A program made the translations under genes and the position numbers. From Zygaena filipendulae (lineage: Eukaryota > Arthropoda > Insecta > Lepidoptera > Zygaenidae): a stretch of 64,000 nt of DNA. The number at the start of each line of letters is the position of its first letter. Positions within the stretch are counted from its first letter, which is position 1. A model generated the notes under the pieces. That model saw only the letters and a list, made by a program, of their open reading frames with translations, did not search any database and was not told the DNA's origin. Below, piece by piece: positions 32,036 to 43,264 of the stretch. The stretch lies in NCBI GenBank assembly GCA_907165275.2, contig OU015672.1, positions 3,206,501 to 3,270,500 on the forward strand, read 5' to 3'.

Positions 32036-33347
32036 GAAATACTTATATATATGTCGTAGGATAATTTGATACTTCGAATCTTCGCGAAAATCCTAGGGGT
32101 TTTGCGAAAACGCGGATAATTAGACATAGGCGAAAAATTATCAAATCTTACTGGACAAAGTCAGGATTTTTGCGAAAATACTCGTTACTATAGCAATATT
32201 GTGAAACGAAACGCTGGCTGTTATGAAATAAGAACGCTGATTGGTCGGTCAGCGCGTTCAATAAGAGATCGTCTCTGATTGGTTGACGTCTTAAATGTCA
32301 ATCATTTGTTGCCGCACGTTATTTGTTTACGTTTGTGTCTGAGTTAAATTGCAGAAGTGTTCATGAAGTGTTTTGTTTTTTATCGTAAATAGTGTACCTA
32401 CTTGGACTTAAATAAAGTGGTAAATAAAAGTGCTACACGGATGTACATAGTGTCATATATCATAAAAGTCTTAGTCAACCACTCAACAACAACATTGCTT
32501 TCGAGATTGGTTTAGCGGTGTTTTGTTTGTCATTGTGTTAAAAGTGGACTATAAAATTGGACTTGAACTAAGAAACGGTGTGAATAGGAGGTTTGGTTTT
32601 CATATAATTATGAGATTCGACAGAGAATGATGTTCAACCTTCAGCAGAATCGGAGAATTTGGAGGTAATCTCCGATAAAGACAAATTTTACATAGAGTTA
32701 AGAAAGTTTTACGATAATAGAGTTGACGGTACAACTAAACCAGAATGGACTAAAGAACGCGTAAATGCTGTAATAAATTCAATTGAACAATTTAACACTG
32801 CGAGTGTACTTAAGCAACCAAAAACACAACAACAGTATAGAAATGCAAAAAAATACGACGTGATGAGTGTAGGTGAAGAAAAACTTCTGATACTGAGAAG
32901 AAAGGATCTTAACTCTCCTGTTGTACAAGTACCTTCAACAGATATGTACTATGATATTCTTCTGCAGGCGCACATATCAACTGGGCATGGAGGACGCGAC
33001 AAACTGATATATAACCTAAAGCAACAATATGTGATACCGGTACCGATTATGATATTGTTCCTCAATTTGTGTAAGATCTGTCTGAATAAAAAAAGTTGCC
33101 CAAAAACAGGAATTGTTGTACGCCCCATAATTTCTCAAGACTTTAAAGCCCCGTATTCATGGGAAACATTTGTTGAGCAACAAAGTTGAATCAACGTGTT
33201 GCGGAGTTGCTGTCAACATGTTGCTGGCAACACTGCGTGTTGCAGAGTTGACAGCATCATGTTGACAAGCTCTCGCCCGACAAGCGTAAACATCAGTTTA
33301 GCGACAATTGTTGACGTGTGTGGACGAGTTTGCAACAGTTTATAAAC

Positions 33348-35094
33348 ATGGCAGTAGTGTGGAGCAATGATAAAATAATGCAATTAATAGAATTATTTCA
33401 ATCAAAACCATTATTATGGGATTGTTCTATAAAACAATACAAAGATAGAAACAAAAAGAACGATGCATTCGAAGAAATTTCTCAAGTCCTAAATATACCC
33501 AAAAAAGACGTAGAAACTAAAATACATGTACTGCGTACTCAATTTACTAGAGAGAAAAAAAAAATGTCGGCAAAAAAAACTACAGGCAGCGGCGCAATAG
33601 AAAAATGTAAATGGATTTATTACGAGCCATTGGAATTTTTGTTATGTGGTGCAACTACTTCTGGTGAAACGGATACTATGAATAAAACAGTAAGTTGTTT
33701 TTGTATATAATTGTTTTATACTATTGTCTGTAAAATTATTACAATTACGCTACATTATTTTGCCATGGAACTCTTCCCTCTGGAGTTATAAAGTAATCGG
33801 CAAACTGTTCTCTAATACAAAGAGCTGATTGTGATGCAGGCCTACCCCGTCTTTGCAAATCAATCATAGGAAACGAACTTAGTTCCCTTCGCCAAGAACC
33901 TTCTAATAGGTTACCTTCAGAGTCTTCAAAATCAAAAGTTTGTGGAGGTGTATATATGGATCTGGAAACTGAGTTACGTCTTAAGAAGTTATGTAAATAT
34001 ACACAAGCAATTACCACGAGTTCACAATTGGCTGGTTTTAACGGAATAGGTTTAGTGAATACACGGAACACCACACATAAAATGCCAAAAACATTTTCTA
34101 TAATCCTCCTAGCTCTTGATAGTCTGTAATTGAATATACGCTTTTTGTTCCCACGTTCATGAATGCCAGGATATGGTTTCATGATATTCTCCGTTAGCGC
34201 GAAAGCACTGTCACCTACAATTACATATGGCATTTCTGTTCCGCCTTGTGTTATTGGTTCAGGCCGTGGCAGTTTAAGTGAGTTTTCTAACAATGCATTA
34301 TAAAACGGTGTTTCTTGAAATATTCCACTGTCGGACGACCGACCCTTAGCTCCATAATTTGCGTAAATAAAGTTGTAATTGCCATCTGCAATTGCCATAA
34401 GTACCATGCTGAACTGATTTTTATAATTGTAGTATTCACTTCCAGAATTATTTGGCGCCACAATCATAACGTGTTTCCCATCAATGGCCCCAATGCAATG
34501 TGGAAAATTCCATCGTATTTCGAATTCACGACTTATTTGTTTCCATTCTTGTTCCGAACTTGGAACCTAAAAAAGAAATAAATATATAATAAGATAATAA
34601 TTTACAGGTAGATGAAAACAATGCACTTGAAAGTGGTATGGAGTCAGAGCCATCTCAATCACCAAGGCCGAATGCTACAACATCTACATCTTCGAGGAAA
34701 AGAAATAAGACAGATGAATCAAATGAAATATTAGAGGTTTTGAAAAGTGCTAAAAAAAAGATGGATGAAAGGGAGAAGAAGGATCCATTTGATATATATG
34801 GTGAATATATTGCTGCTGAATTAAGAAGTGTTAAAGATGACCAAGCCGTGACACAGGCAAAGTACCATATTAATAATTAATATACTGTATGAATTAAAAA
34901 TGGGACGATATAATACATATGGATATCAAACGGCATCTTCTCATCCATCATCAACACCAAATAATGTTCAGGAAACTGAAATAAGGGAAATTGAGAGACA
35001 CGAAACAAATAGACTAGATGCATTACGAGACGAAACAGAAGATTCGGCTATACTAAACTTAGTTAACTATCTCAGTGATGAATCAACGCAATAG
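33348..35094 (+). pseudogene. MADF companion protein of Harbinger, one frameshift
   Basis: Exon 1 (33348-33689) encodes a MADF domain (KIMQLIELFQSKPLLWDC). Exon 2 begins at 34608 after an acceptor and encodes a Ser/Lys-rich linker and a BESS-like segment (DPFDIYGEYIAAELRSV). The frame shifts at 34876-34882 and then runs on to 35094 with a charged tail. The 918-bp intron holds the transposase catalytic exon antisense. Confidence 0.75.
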
Positions 35095-35569
35095 CATACA
35101 CTGTTTTTTTTGTGTTTTTTAATTAATAAAATACTTGATTACACAAATAGTGTTCTTGTACCTTGACATATCCTGCTAGTGAGTTAATTAGTTCTTGACA
35201 TACATCTGGTATAATTTTGCTAATCAATTGTTTTGATACTCTGAATGTGTATGAAAGAGAACTGTATGAATCTCCAGTTGCAAGATACCGTAATGTAATA
35301 GCCAGCCTCGTTTGAGGTGAAACTGGCTGACGAATATTTGTTTCCCTTTTGGCTATTGATGGACCAATCATTTCTAGAAGATGTTCGAAATCACTTTTCG
35401 ACATTCTCGTAAAGTTACAAAATGATCCATCTGTCATTCTGAGGTCACTCATCAAATTTTCTCTTTGCAAAAGATAATTTCGAATCCACCATCTTTTTCT
35501 CTTTTTTTTATTAGAGATTCTATACATCTGATACAGAGAACACAACAACACTACCTCCTCGGGCAACAT
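33745..35569 (-). CDS. Harbinger transposase, two exons, 409 residues, apparently intact
   Basis: Minus-strand exons 35162-35569 and 33745-34566 join in phase (donor AAG/GTACAA, acceptor TTTTTTAG) with no stop. Exon 1: basic tryptophan-rich segment (KRKRWWIRNYLL) and helix-turn-helix (TFRVSKQLISKIIPDVC). Exon 2: DDE_Tnp_4 with Asp in GAIDGKHV, Asp in VIVGDSAFAL and Glu in RIIENVFGIL. With canonical target duplication and matching ends, this is the best candidate in the window for a functional Harbinger transposase. ATG at 35569 chosen because it directly precedes the conserved N-terminus; an upstream in-frame ATG lies at 35629. Confidence 0.85.
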
Positions 35570-36400
35570 TTTAACGCAGACTGGCGTGTGGACAACCTGT
35601 ATTGATTTAAACATAGTTGCTAGCAACATTCTCGCCGCTCACCAACAATGTTTAGCAACTGTTGCTAAACAAATGTTTACCATGAATACGGGGCTTAACA
35701 AACGTGGGCAGGTAGATTTAATTGATCTCCAGTCAACTCCTAGCCACAATTACAAATGGATTTTAAACTATCAAGACCACCTCACTAAGTTCTGCTTTCT
35801 CAGACCTTTAACCAGTAAAAAAGCAACTGAAGTAGCCATGGCTCTTTTAAAAATATTCTTAGAAGTGGGTGCGCCAATGATTTTACAGAGTGATAATGGC
35901 AAGGAATTTACTGCCAGCATAATAAAAGAGCTAATCACATTGTGGCCTGCATGCAAGATAGTGAATGGACGTCCCCGACATCCTCAAAGTCAAGGTTTGT
36001 TTGCAAGTTTTGCACTATCCCGCTTACCGCTATGCATTTTTCTTTCACCCAAAGGTTGCCTGGTAGAGATTGCTACCTTAGCAATAAGGCCACCTATGTT
36101 GTACTGTCTTTTGTTGTTATCTGTTGTTTTGTATTTTTTTTTATGTGCAATAAAGTATTTTTCTCTTTTTTAGGTTCGGTAGAAAGGTGCAATCAGGATG
36201 TTGAGAACATGTTGCGTTCCTGGATGTCCGACAATAACTCAACTGAATGGTCACTGGGATGCTATTTCGTTCAGTTCCAGAAAATTCTTCGCATCATCGC
36301 ACAATAGGACGTTCACCATACAAAGCCTTGTTTGGTCACGATCCTGTAATTGGCCTGTCTTCAACTTATTTGCCTAGAGATACATTGTCAAAATTAGAAA

Positions 36401-36574
36401 ATGAAGAAGACTTACAACAGGTTTTAATTAATGAAAATCCTCCTCGCACTGAAGATATTCAAGACGAGCGAAATGCAGGTTGTAGAAATGAAGAAGACTT
36501 ACAACAGGTTTTAATTAATGAAAATCCTCCTCGCACTGAAGATATTCAAGACGAGCGTAATGCAGGTTGTAGAA
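36401..36574 (+). repeat. 87-bp in-frame tandem duplication
   Basis: 36401-36487 and 36488-36574 are identical apart from one base. The period is 29 codons, so the frame is kept and a stretch starting NEEDLQQVLINENPP is repeated. High identity implies a recent event. Confidence 0.95.
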
Positions 36575-37745
36575 ATGAATCCAAAGTTGAAAATGCAATC
36601 CTTTCCTATGAGCAGCTTTCTAACGAAACCACAAATCAGTATGTTTCCACTGATCAAAAATCCGAACACAAACTTCAACACAATCTACCCCTCTTTCATC
36701 TATGACACAATATAAAAAAGAAGAAATGATTATCGATCTGAGTAATAAAGCGAACAAATTTGTAGTAGCCGCCGATTCTGCAAATAACATTACAATTTTA
36801 GAAGATGTAATAATTGTCCCAGCAAGTACAACAAAAACGATCTGTCTTGATAACAATATCGCTATAAATGACACAAATTCCCACACAAATGTACAACAAC
36901 AACATTCCAATAATATTGTTGCTACTGAAGTTAAATGTTGTATTTGCCAAATTACCACATCCGATTCACTCAAATGTTCAAAATGCCAACAAGTGATTCA
37001 CGGCGCATGTGGAGTGTCTGAAGTTAGAGAAGGTAGTAGTTCTTCTAATGTTAAATGTAACTTATGCTGGCAAGAAGATTCTATTAAGAAAGAAAGAACA
37101 AGTTCGCATGAAAATTTAAAAAGAGCAGCTGCGACTATGTGTACTACATCCAACAAAAAATTTAAAGAAATAGATGTAGGTGCTACAATTTTGGTTGATG
37201 TTCCGAAGTACGATCGTGCACCCTTAGATAACAAAAACATTACAGGACGAGTAATTGATAAGAAGAATGGTTTGTTTCAAGTTGGTACCTCCGTTGGTAT
37301 AATTAAAGATTGGCTACCAAGAAACGCACTTCAAATATCTCCAGGAGCTCAATTTACCGGCCCCGTTCCCGAGGTAGTATTACCTATTCGTGGTATTTCC
37401 TCACAACTATCACCATTCGGTGGACAAGGGTATAAGCAATGTCATTGCAAGAAATCAAGCAATGTTCCTCAAATAAGTGTGCTTGTAAAAAGCACGGTTT
37501 GCTTTGTAATTCCAAATGTCATAAATCTTTGAATTGTTGTAACAAGTAAAGTCTTACTAATAATTTCATGTTACTATTTACTAAACGCAGCTGTGCTTGC
37601 ATTGCAACTCCAATGTTACAGGTCCATGCAACTCAGCGTAAGTTTCACATTAGTGACGTATTTAATTATCTTTTGTTCTGTGATTATTCGCTTTTCAATT
37701 TTTTTTCTAGTTATCTTTTAATTTCGATTTGATTGGGTTATTTGA

Positions 37746-39874
37746 GAGTAAGTCAGCCGAAGATGCCGTGTCTGATTTTTATGAAATAATCTATAGTATT
37801 ATAAAGAAACATGTACCAATTAAAGTAATAAAAGCGTCTGTTTTTCCTTGTTGGTTTTTTTTTTTTTTTTTTTTTTAATTTATTTAAAGGGCTTTGTCGC
37901 TTAGCGACCACATCGCCCGTCCTTGTTGGTTTAATAAGAATCTTATATATCTGTTTAAAAAGAAAAGACATGCCTGGATTAATATGAAAAAATTTAGTAA
38001 TGAATCAAATTACAACATATTTTCAGAATATAGAAAACAATTTAAAAAAGCTTCCAAAATTTGCTATAAAAAATATCTCCTAAATGTAGAAAATGGAATT
38101 AAAGATAACATTAAATATTTTTGGACTTATGTATATAACAAAAAGCTAACGACAGGAATACCAAGCACTATGTGTTATAATAATGTAACTACTGCTAGTC
38201 CTGTGGAAATATGTAACCTTTTCGCAAATTTCTTCCAGTCGGTCTATGAAACGTCTACTGTACCAATTGGCTATGATATAAGTGATGTGCATATACAAGA
38301 AATTAAAACACCTAGCACTATACTTGACAATATATTAATTCTTGATACTGATGTTGAGCAAGCATTAAAATCAATTGATATTTCGAAGGGATCTGGAACG
38401 GATAATATACCTGCTATCTTTTTTAAGTCGATTAGTGATGTAATTAGTGAACCCCTGTGCTTTTTAATGAATAAATGTTTGCGGGAAGGTACGTTTCCTG
38501 TCATTTGGAAAAGTGCAAGGATTGTGCCAGTACACAAGGGTGGTTCTAGTAAAAATGTTGAAAACTATAGGCCAATATCAATTTTGTCAGTACTGTCAAA
38601 GCTCTTCGAAAGACTGGTGCATAAAGCTATATATCCTTATTTACATAGCGTCATCCTTGCTGAGCAGCATGGTTTTACACAAAAACGTTCTACAGTTACA
38701 AATTTATTAAATTATACAACTCATTTATTTGAAGGTATTGACTGTAATAAACAAATTGATAGTGTGTATACGGACTTCAGGAAAGCTTTTGACCGAGTTG
38801 ATCATAAAATCTTGCTTGAGAAAATTTAATGGTATAAGAGGAAATCTCTGGAGGTGGTTTAAATCTTATGTGACTAATAGAACACAAAAAGGTGTTGTAA
38901 AAGGTTATGAATCCTATGAAATTGTTGCAAATTCTAGAGTTCCTCAAGGATCCATTCTAGGACCTCTTCTGTTTGTCATATTTATAAATGACGTTAATCA
39001 ATGTTTTAAATATTGCAACTTTATTTTGTATGCTGATGACTTAAAAATTTATCGAGTGATTGAAAATCCTACTGATCATGACAGATTTCAAGAAGATTTA
39101 GATCGTTTCTCAGTCTACTGTGCCGAAAACAAGCTTGAGTTGAGTCTGAATAAATGTAAATCAATAACATTTACAAAGAAAAGGAATATAAGCAATTATT
39201 GCTATTCATTGTGTGGCACAATTCTTGATAAGGTAAATAGTATCAGAGATCTTGGAATCACTTTAGATAGTAAGTTGCATTTCGACATTCATATAGAAAA
39301 TATAATTAATAAGGCTTATAGGATGAATGGTTTCGTTATGCGATCTTGTATCGATTTTAAAAAACCATCAACCTACTTGTACCTATACAAATCTTTAGTT
39401 AGATCTCAGCTTGAATATGCGGTGCCGATATGGAACCCACTTTATGACAAGTATAGTAATAGTATTGAGATGGTTCAAAAGAAATTTCTAAAATGTGTAC
39501 AGTTTAGGTGTGCTCGTCGGCGCTTATCATATCGAGTACTTCTAAGTGAAGATCAAATACTTGATCTGAGGTCTCGGCGCATTCAACTTGAAGCTATGTT
39601 ACTCTATGATCTCTGTCATCATCGATTCGATTGTATAGATCTTTCTAATAGGATATATTATCGCGTGCCTTCTAGAGCTGTAATGCGCTCATCACGTGCA
39701 CATCAATTGTTCCATGCAAACATAAGTCGAACCAATGCTGGCATCAGATCACCACTGCATAGGATAACTACCACATACAACTCTAAATTTAATTCGATTG
39801 ACATATTCGCTTCGAGTGCTGGTACCTACCGGTCTGAAATTATAAAGGTGCTCAAATGTGCAATAACAGATTGA
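37746..39874 (+). pseudogene. LINE F reverse transcriptase, one frameshift
   Basis: The frame to 38829 has the linker and RT blocks (KGSGTDNIPAIFFKS, IVPVHKGGSSKNVENYRPIS, GFTQKRSTVTNLLN, YTDFRKAFDRVDH). After a frame change near 38828 it continues with VPQGSILGPLLFVIFINDV, the catalytic YADD (FILYADDLKIY), DLGITLDSKL and a C-terminal domain to a stop at 39874. The enzyme copies the LINE RNA at a nicked target. It is the most complete LINE polymerase in the window. Confidence 0.85.
37855..37919 (-). mobile_element. 65-bp retroposed LINE tail with 10-bp duplication
   Basis: On the minus strand: GACGGGCGATGTGGTCGCTA, then AAGCGACAAAGCCC and a long A run. It is flanked by TCCTTGTTGG at 37845-37854 and 37920-37929. 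This is a severely 5'-truncated insertion by target-primed reverse transcription. Confidence 0.85.
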
Positions 39875-39975
39875 TAGGTATGTACATTACTAAGTCCTCG
39901 GCTTTCTTCACTGGTAAGCGTAACACATGTCAACCCTTATTGTTATTTGGAATAAATTAATCATCATCATAAGTA

Positions 39976-40984
39976 TATTAGGTACATCTTTGTAATATTT
40001 GAATTGTATTAGAAAATTTTATTCCCCGCATATTCCCGATTGCAGATTTATCTGATCCCAAGGCTATGTTCCGTAGGGCGATCGGTTATGATCGGTTATG
40101 TACGAGAGTTTATACCTACTACTCTTCATTAATGGCTTTTTATAGATAATATTGTGGTTTTTGGACCCATGGTGGTTGTAAATTTTGTGAGAGCATTTTG
40201 TCCAAGCGAATAATTTAGCAACTATGTTCTTATATGATATATACACATAGCTCCACTTGTATGAATATTATTTATAATACTGAGACCATCAAAGTAGGGT
40301 TAGCAATTATTTAGTTCCTAAAATGTTCATTTATGTTATACAACATTGTTAACCTGTCTGTGGTCCTATTGATAATAAATAAAAAAAATAAAAAAAAAAA
40401 TTTTGCTTACTATTAACAAAATAAAAACAAATATATATATTAAGCATTATGTCATGTTATAAATACATAATTGTGTTTAGGTCTTTGAATAAGTCTATTT
40501 TTTCCTATTTTTGCTAATTCAATAATAATTTGTTGTAGTTATTTTGTTCACTATAAGTGAACCAGAATGTGATAATAATTTTGCCTCAATATATCTTAAG
40601 TTTAGCTGTATAAGAGAAGAGAAGGCTGATGAATGAGTGATTTTATCTCAAGACTTTAATTCACAAGACTGATCAATTCCATTGTTGCACTATTAAACTA
40701 ATTGTTTACCTAACCAGTTTCATCCAATTTATGGATTACACCCTAAAATTGGATCATTTTTTTTTTTACTACGACTGAGATCTCCTATTGTCTGTAGAAA
40801 ACATCATACATACTAAAATTTTCAATAAAAAGTTTATAAAAATCAATTTAGTGATTTTCCTTTCTCACCTATTCTAAACCTTCATAACTCTATGATACAA
40901 TACTTGAAGTTAATCATCGGCAAACTAGGAACCAATTAGAAGTCAGCCAGCAAAATTGTAGCCAATCAGTGTCAAGACTGTGTG
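39976..40984. other. AT-rich noncoding stretch
   Basis: No gene is seen. About 40360-40415 has an A-rich tail (AATAAATAAAAAAAATAAAA) like a retroposed 3' end. 40900-40984 may be degraded copia sequence leading into the next entry. Confidence 0.4.
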
Positions 40985-41049
40985 TCAAGGCACAGATTAC
41001 ACCGAAACTTTTTCACCAACAGTCAGGTATGATTCTGTCAGAGTATTAG

Positions 41050-41108
41050 AATAGAATAGAATAGAATAGAAAAAAGTTTATTTGATACCATAAAGATAAT
41101 ACTTTCAG
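41050..41108 (-). mobile_element. Short retroposed tail with AATAG repeat
   Basis: The sequence AATAGAATAGAATAGAAAAA, then GTTTATTTGATACCATAAAG, interrupts the copia frame. On the minus strand it reads as AATAAAC plus TATTC repeats, a LINE 3' end. Target duplication not clear. Confidence 0.6.
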
Positions 41109-41881
41109 AAGCTGCTCAACATAACCTAGTCATCGCACAGTTTGATGTAAAAACCGCCTTCTTGTATGGAGACATAAAGGAGGACATGTATATGTTGCCA
41201 CCGGAAGGTCTGGAAGCTCCATCGAATTTGGTATGTAAACTAAATCGTTCACTTTATGTCCTCAAACAAGCACCTAGATGCTGGAATGAAAAATTTGATA
41301 GTTTACTAAAAAAATTCGGTTTTGAAAACAGTCATGCTGATAAATGTGTTTACATAGGTAATATAAACAATAAGAAAGTGTATTTGCTACTGTATGTTGA
41401 CGATGGGCTCCTACTATCATACTGAAGAGAATCCTTAGATATTCTCCTGTTTGTGTTAAGTAAGAATTTTAATATTAAACAATGTGAACCGAAGAACTTT
41501 GTTGGATTACAGATAGAAGGATCCGATGGATGTATTTTTATTTACCAGACTAACTATATTGAAAAACTATTGTGTAAATTTAATATGCAGAATGCAAATT
41601 GTAATGTGATTCCAGTAGATCTTCATACCACACTGGAAAAGAGCTCAGCTGCACCAGAGAAGAGTATCCCATACAGAGAGGCAGTTGGCTCTCTGATGCA
41701 CCTGGCTATAGTAAGCAGACCTGATATTATGTATGGAGTCAGTTTGGTGAGTAGATATCTCAATAATTTTGACCACACACACTGGAATGTTGTCAAAAAG
41801 ATAATGAAATATCTAAAAGAAACCAAAAGTTATGGTTTGTGTATATAACATCTTCAAATAATAACGAATTAGAAGCATATA

Positions 41882-42163
41882 TAATATAATAATAATAATA
41901 ATCCACATCACAACACACAGATCTACTTGATCCCACAGTAAGCTAATATTAGCTTGTGTCGTGGAATCCAAGCAAACGTGGTATATACTAGGTACATAGA
42001 ATTACTTATATATATTACACTATAGATATATAAAACCACCCAGACTGGAAAATGGAACCCTGTATTCATCACACAAAGTCCACCCCCACCAGGAATCGAA
42101 CCCGGAACCCCTTGATTAGCGGGTAGGCATGGTGACCTCTGCGCCAATCGGGTCGTCAGATAT
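41882..42163 (-). mobile_element. tRNA-derived SINE, copy 2, full-length
   Basis: Minus-strand relative of the SINE at 1045-1273, with A box, B box (GGTTCGATTCC) and a TTATTATTATT-type tail. It is flanked by GCATATA at 41875-41881 and 42164-42170. The copia RNase H frame resumes after it. It has about 50 bp of body (with TATATAT words) missing from copy 1. Confidence 0.92.
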
Positions 42164-42624
42164 GCATATAGTGATGCAGATTACACCAAAGATACATCAC
42201 GCTCACGGCGGTCTCTGACTGGATATGTGTTCATAAAAAATGGAGCTGCAGTGACATGGGCAACGCAGCATCAGCAGAGTGTTGCATTATCCACCACCGA
42301 AGCAGAGTTTATGGCGGCATGTGCTGCTACAAAAGAGCTATGTGGTTAAAACAGCTGTTGATTGACATAGGAGCTTTTCATCAAGATTCTGTGACTTTAT
42401 GTATAGACAATCAAAGTGCAATTTGTTTGATTAAAAATGTAAATTATCATAAGCAATGTCATATTGAAGTAAAATATAATTTTACTAAAAAGAAATTTGC
42501 AAGTAAGCAAATAGATTTAAAGTATGTATGTACCAAGGAGCAATATGCTGATATGTTCACAAAGGCTTTGCCAAGAGATACATTTCAATATCTACGAGAG
42601 AAGATAGGTATAATTAAACTGTAA

Positions 42625-43264
42625 AATATTCTTCATGTGATAGTATTCGGTTGTAATTTGTAAACATTATAAATAGTATTTTAAAACCTATATCCATACT
42701 GTGCTAGTAAACATAACTAAATTTTTAGTGTAAAGCTTACTATTGTTTTGATCTGGGGGCACGGCAGTGCCCCCGCCAAGTCGAGCAACAAAAGCGGCAC
42801 GGCCGTACTATCCTTTTCTCGAAGCAATTCAGGCCATTTTCGACCCCCTATAACTTCGTTGTGGATAAAACTAGAAGCCTGAATTTTTAGTAAACAAGCA
42901 GGTATTGTATAAAGACGGTACAATTTAAATTTCATTCGATTTGAACCAGTAGTTTAAGAATTATAACTAGTCAAAGTTTCTTAATTTTGTAGGTCACTCA
43001 CTCACTCACTCACTCATTCACTCACTCACTCACTGACCGATCATGAAAACTCTAAGGCACTTCTAGCAGACATAGAAGTTTGAAATTTAGAATACAATTA
43101 GTGTTTATTGTATAAATCAAGGAAAAACTAAAATATTTTGCAATTTCGGTCCAGTTTTCTAGATACACCAACTGCATAAATAACTTTGTAATCCCATATA
43201 AATGTATGGAATTACAAAGTTATATATGCAGTTATATGTACCAACTGCACAAATAACTTTGTAA
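42625..43264. other. Noncoding stretch with lepidopteran repeat and TCAC microsatellite
   Basis: 42625-42755 is AT-rich copia 3' flank, possibly LTR. 42756-43100 holds a repeat with GGGGGCACGGCAGTGCCCCC and a TCAC run (42994-43034). 43150-43260 repeats ATAACTTTGTAATCCCATAT twice. No gene. Confidence 0.5.

Larger units (their letters stand above)
33147..35695. mobile_element. Harbinger element, TAA duplication, with intact transposase
   Basis: The ends AGCCCCGTATTCATGG are inverted (33147 and 35695) and continue as imperfect inverted repeats with GTTGCTAGCAAC-type words. TAA flanks both sides (33144-33146 and 35696-35698). The integrase host frame resumes exactly. Both interleaved genes are present; the transposase frame is open and the companion has one frameshift. 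Confidence 0.92.
32620..37548 (+). pseudogene. Integrase-PHD-CXC protein (Ginger or KRBA2-like), broken
   Basis: Pieces in order: a linker and H2C2 finger (HISTGHGGRDKLIYNL, CKICLNKK) to 33146; after the Harbinger element the rve core (DLIDLQ, LQSDNGKEF) to 35994; an intron 35995-36173; the core end (GSVERCNQD) from 36174; a PHD-type finger (CCICQITTSDSLKCSKC near 36940); a domain with GRVIDKKNGLFQVGT; and a Cys-rich CXC tail in the other frame (CACKKHGLLCNSKCHK) ending 37548. Breaks: Harbinger insertion, frame changes near 36270, 36700 and 37455. This order is that of Ginger transposon proteins and of vertebrate KRBA2-like genes derived from such integrases. Confidence 0.65.
32052..37745 (+). 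mobile_element. Ginger-like integrase element, 3' truncated
   Basis: It begins TGTCGTAGG at 32052 and has several TTGCGAAAA or TTCGCGAAAA words in the first 150 bp, like subterminal binding repeats. It contains one gene combining integrase, a PHD-type finger and a CXC motif. No LTR, protease or reverse transcriptase is present, which argues against a retrotransposon. The right inverted end is missing because a LINE starts at about 37746. A Harbinger element is inserted at 33147-35695. Confidence 0.55.
37746..39975 (+). mobile_element. LINE F, 5'-truncated
   Basis: It starts within the post-endonuclease linker and runs through a nearly complete reverse transcriptase to a 3' untranslated region ending AATAAATTAATCATCATCAT near 39972, a 3' tail of ATC type. 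The 5' junction with the Ginger-like element is at about 37746. A 65-bp retroposed tail is inserted at 37855-37919. Confidence 0.8.
40985..42624 (+). pseudogene. Copia reverse transcriptase and RNase H, broken
   Basis: Plus-strand pieces: TDYTETFSPTVRYDSVRVL to 41049; VIAQFDVKTAFLYGDIKEDM and LLLYVDDGLLLS (catalytic YVDD near 41393); 41453-41848 with the connection region (RPDIMYGVSLVSRYL); and after a SINE the RNase H with SDADYTKDTSRSRRSLTGY, STTEAEFMA and ADMFTKALP to a stop at 42622-42624. Breaks: a short inserted tail at 41050-41108, frame changes near 41425 and 41849 and in the RNase H near 42345, and the SINE. Confidence 0.8.

Noticed and set aside
32620..37548. Domesticated host KRBA2-like gene
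   Set aside because: Several frameshifts, a Harbinger insertion and a transposon-like left end make a functional host gene unlikely here.
41050..41108. Intron in the copia reverse transcriptase
   Set aside because: No donor at the left, a simple AATAG repeat, and a sequence typical of a retroposed 3' end.
42994..43034. CRISPR-like array
   Set aside because: A plain TCAC microsatellite with no spacers; there is no other candidate array in the window.
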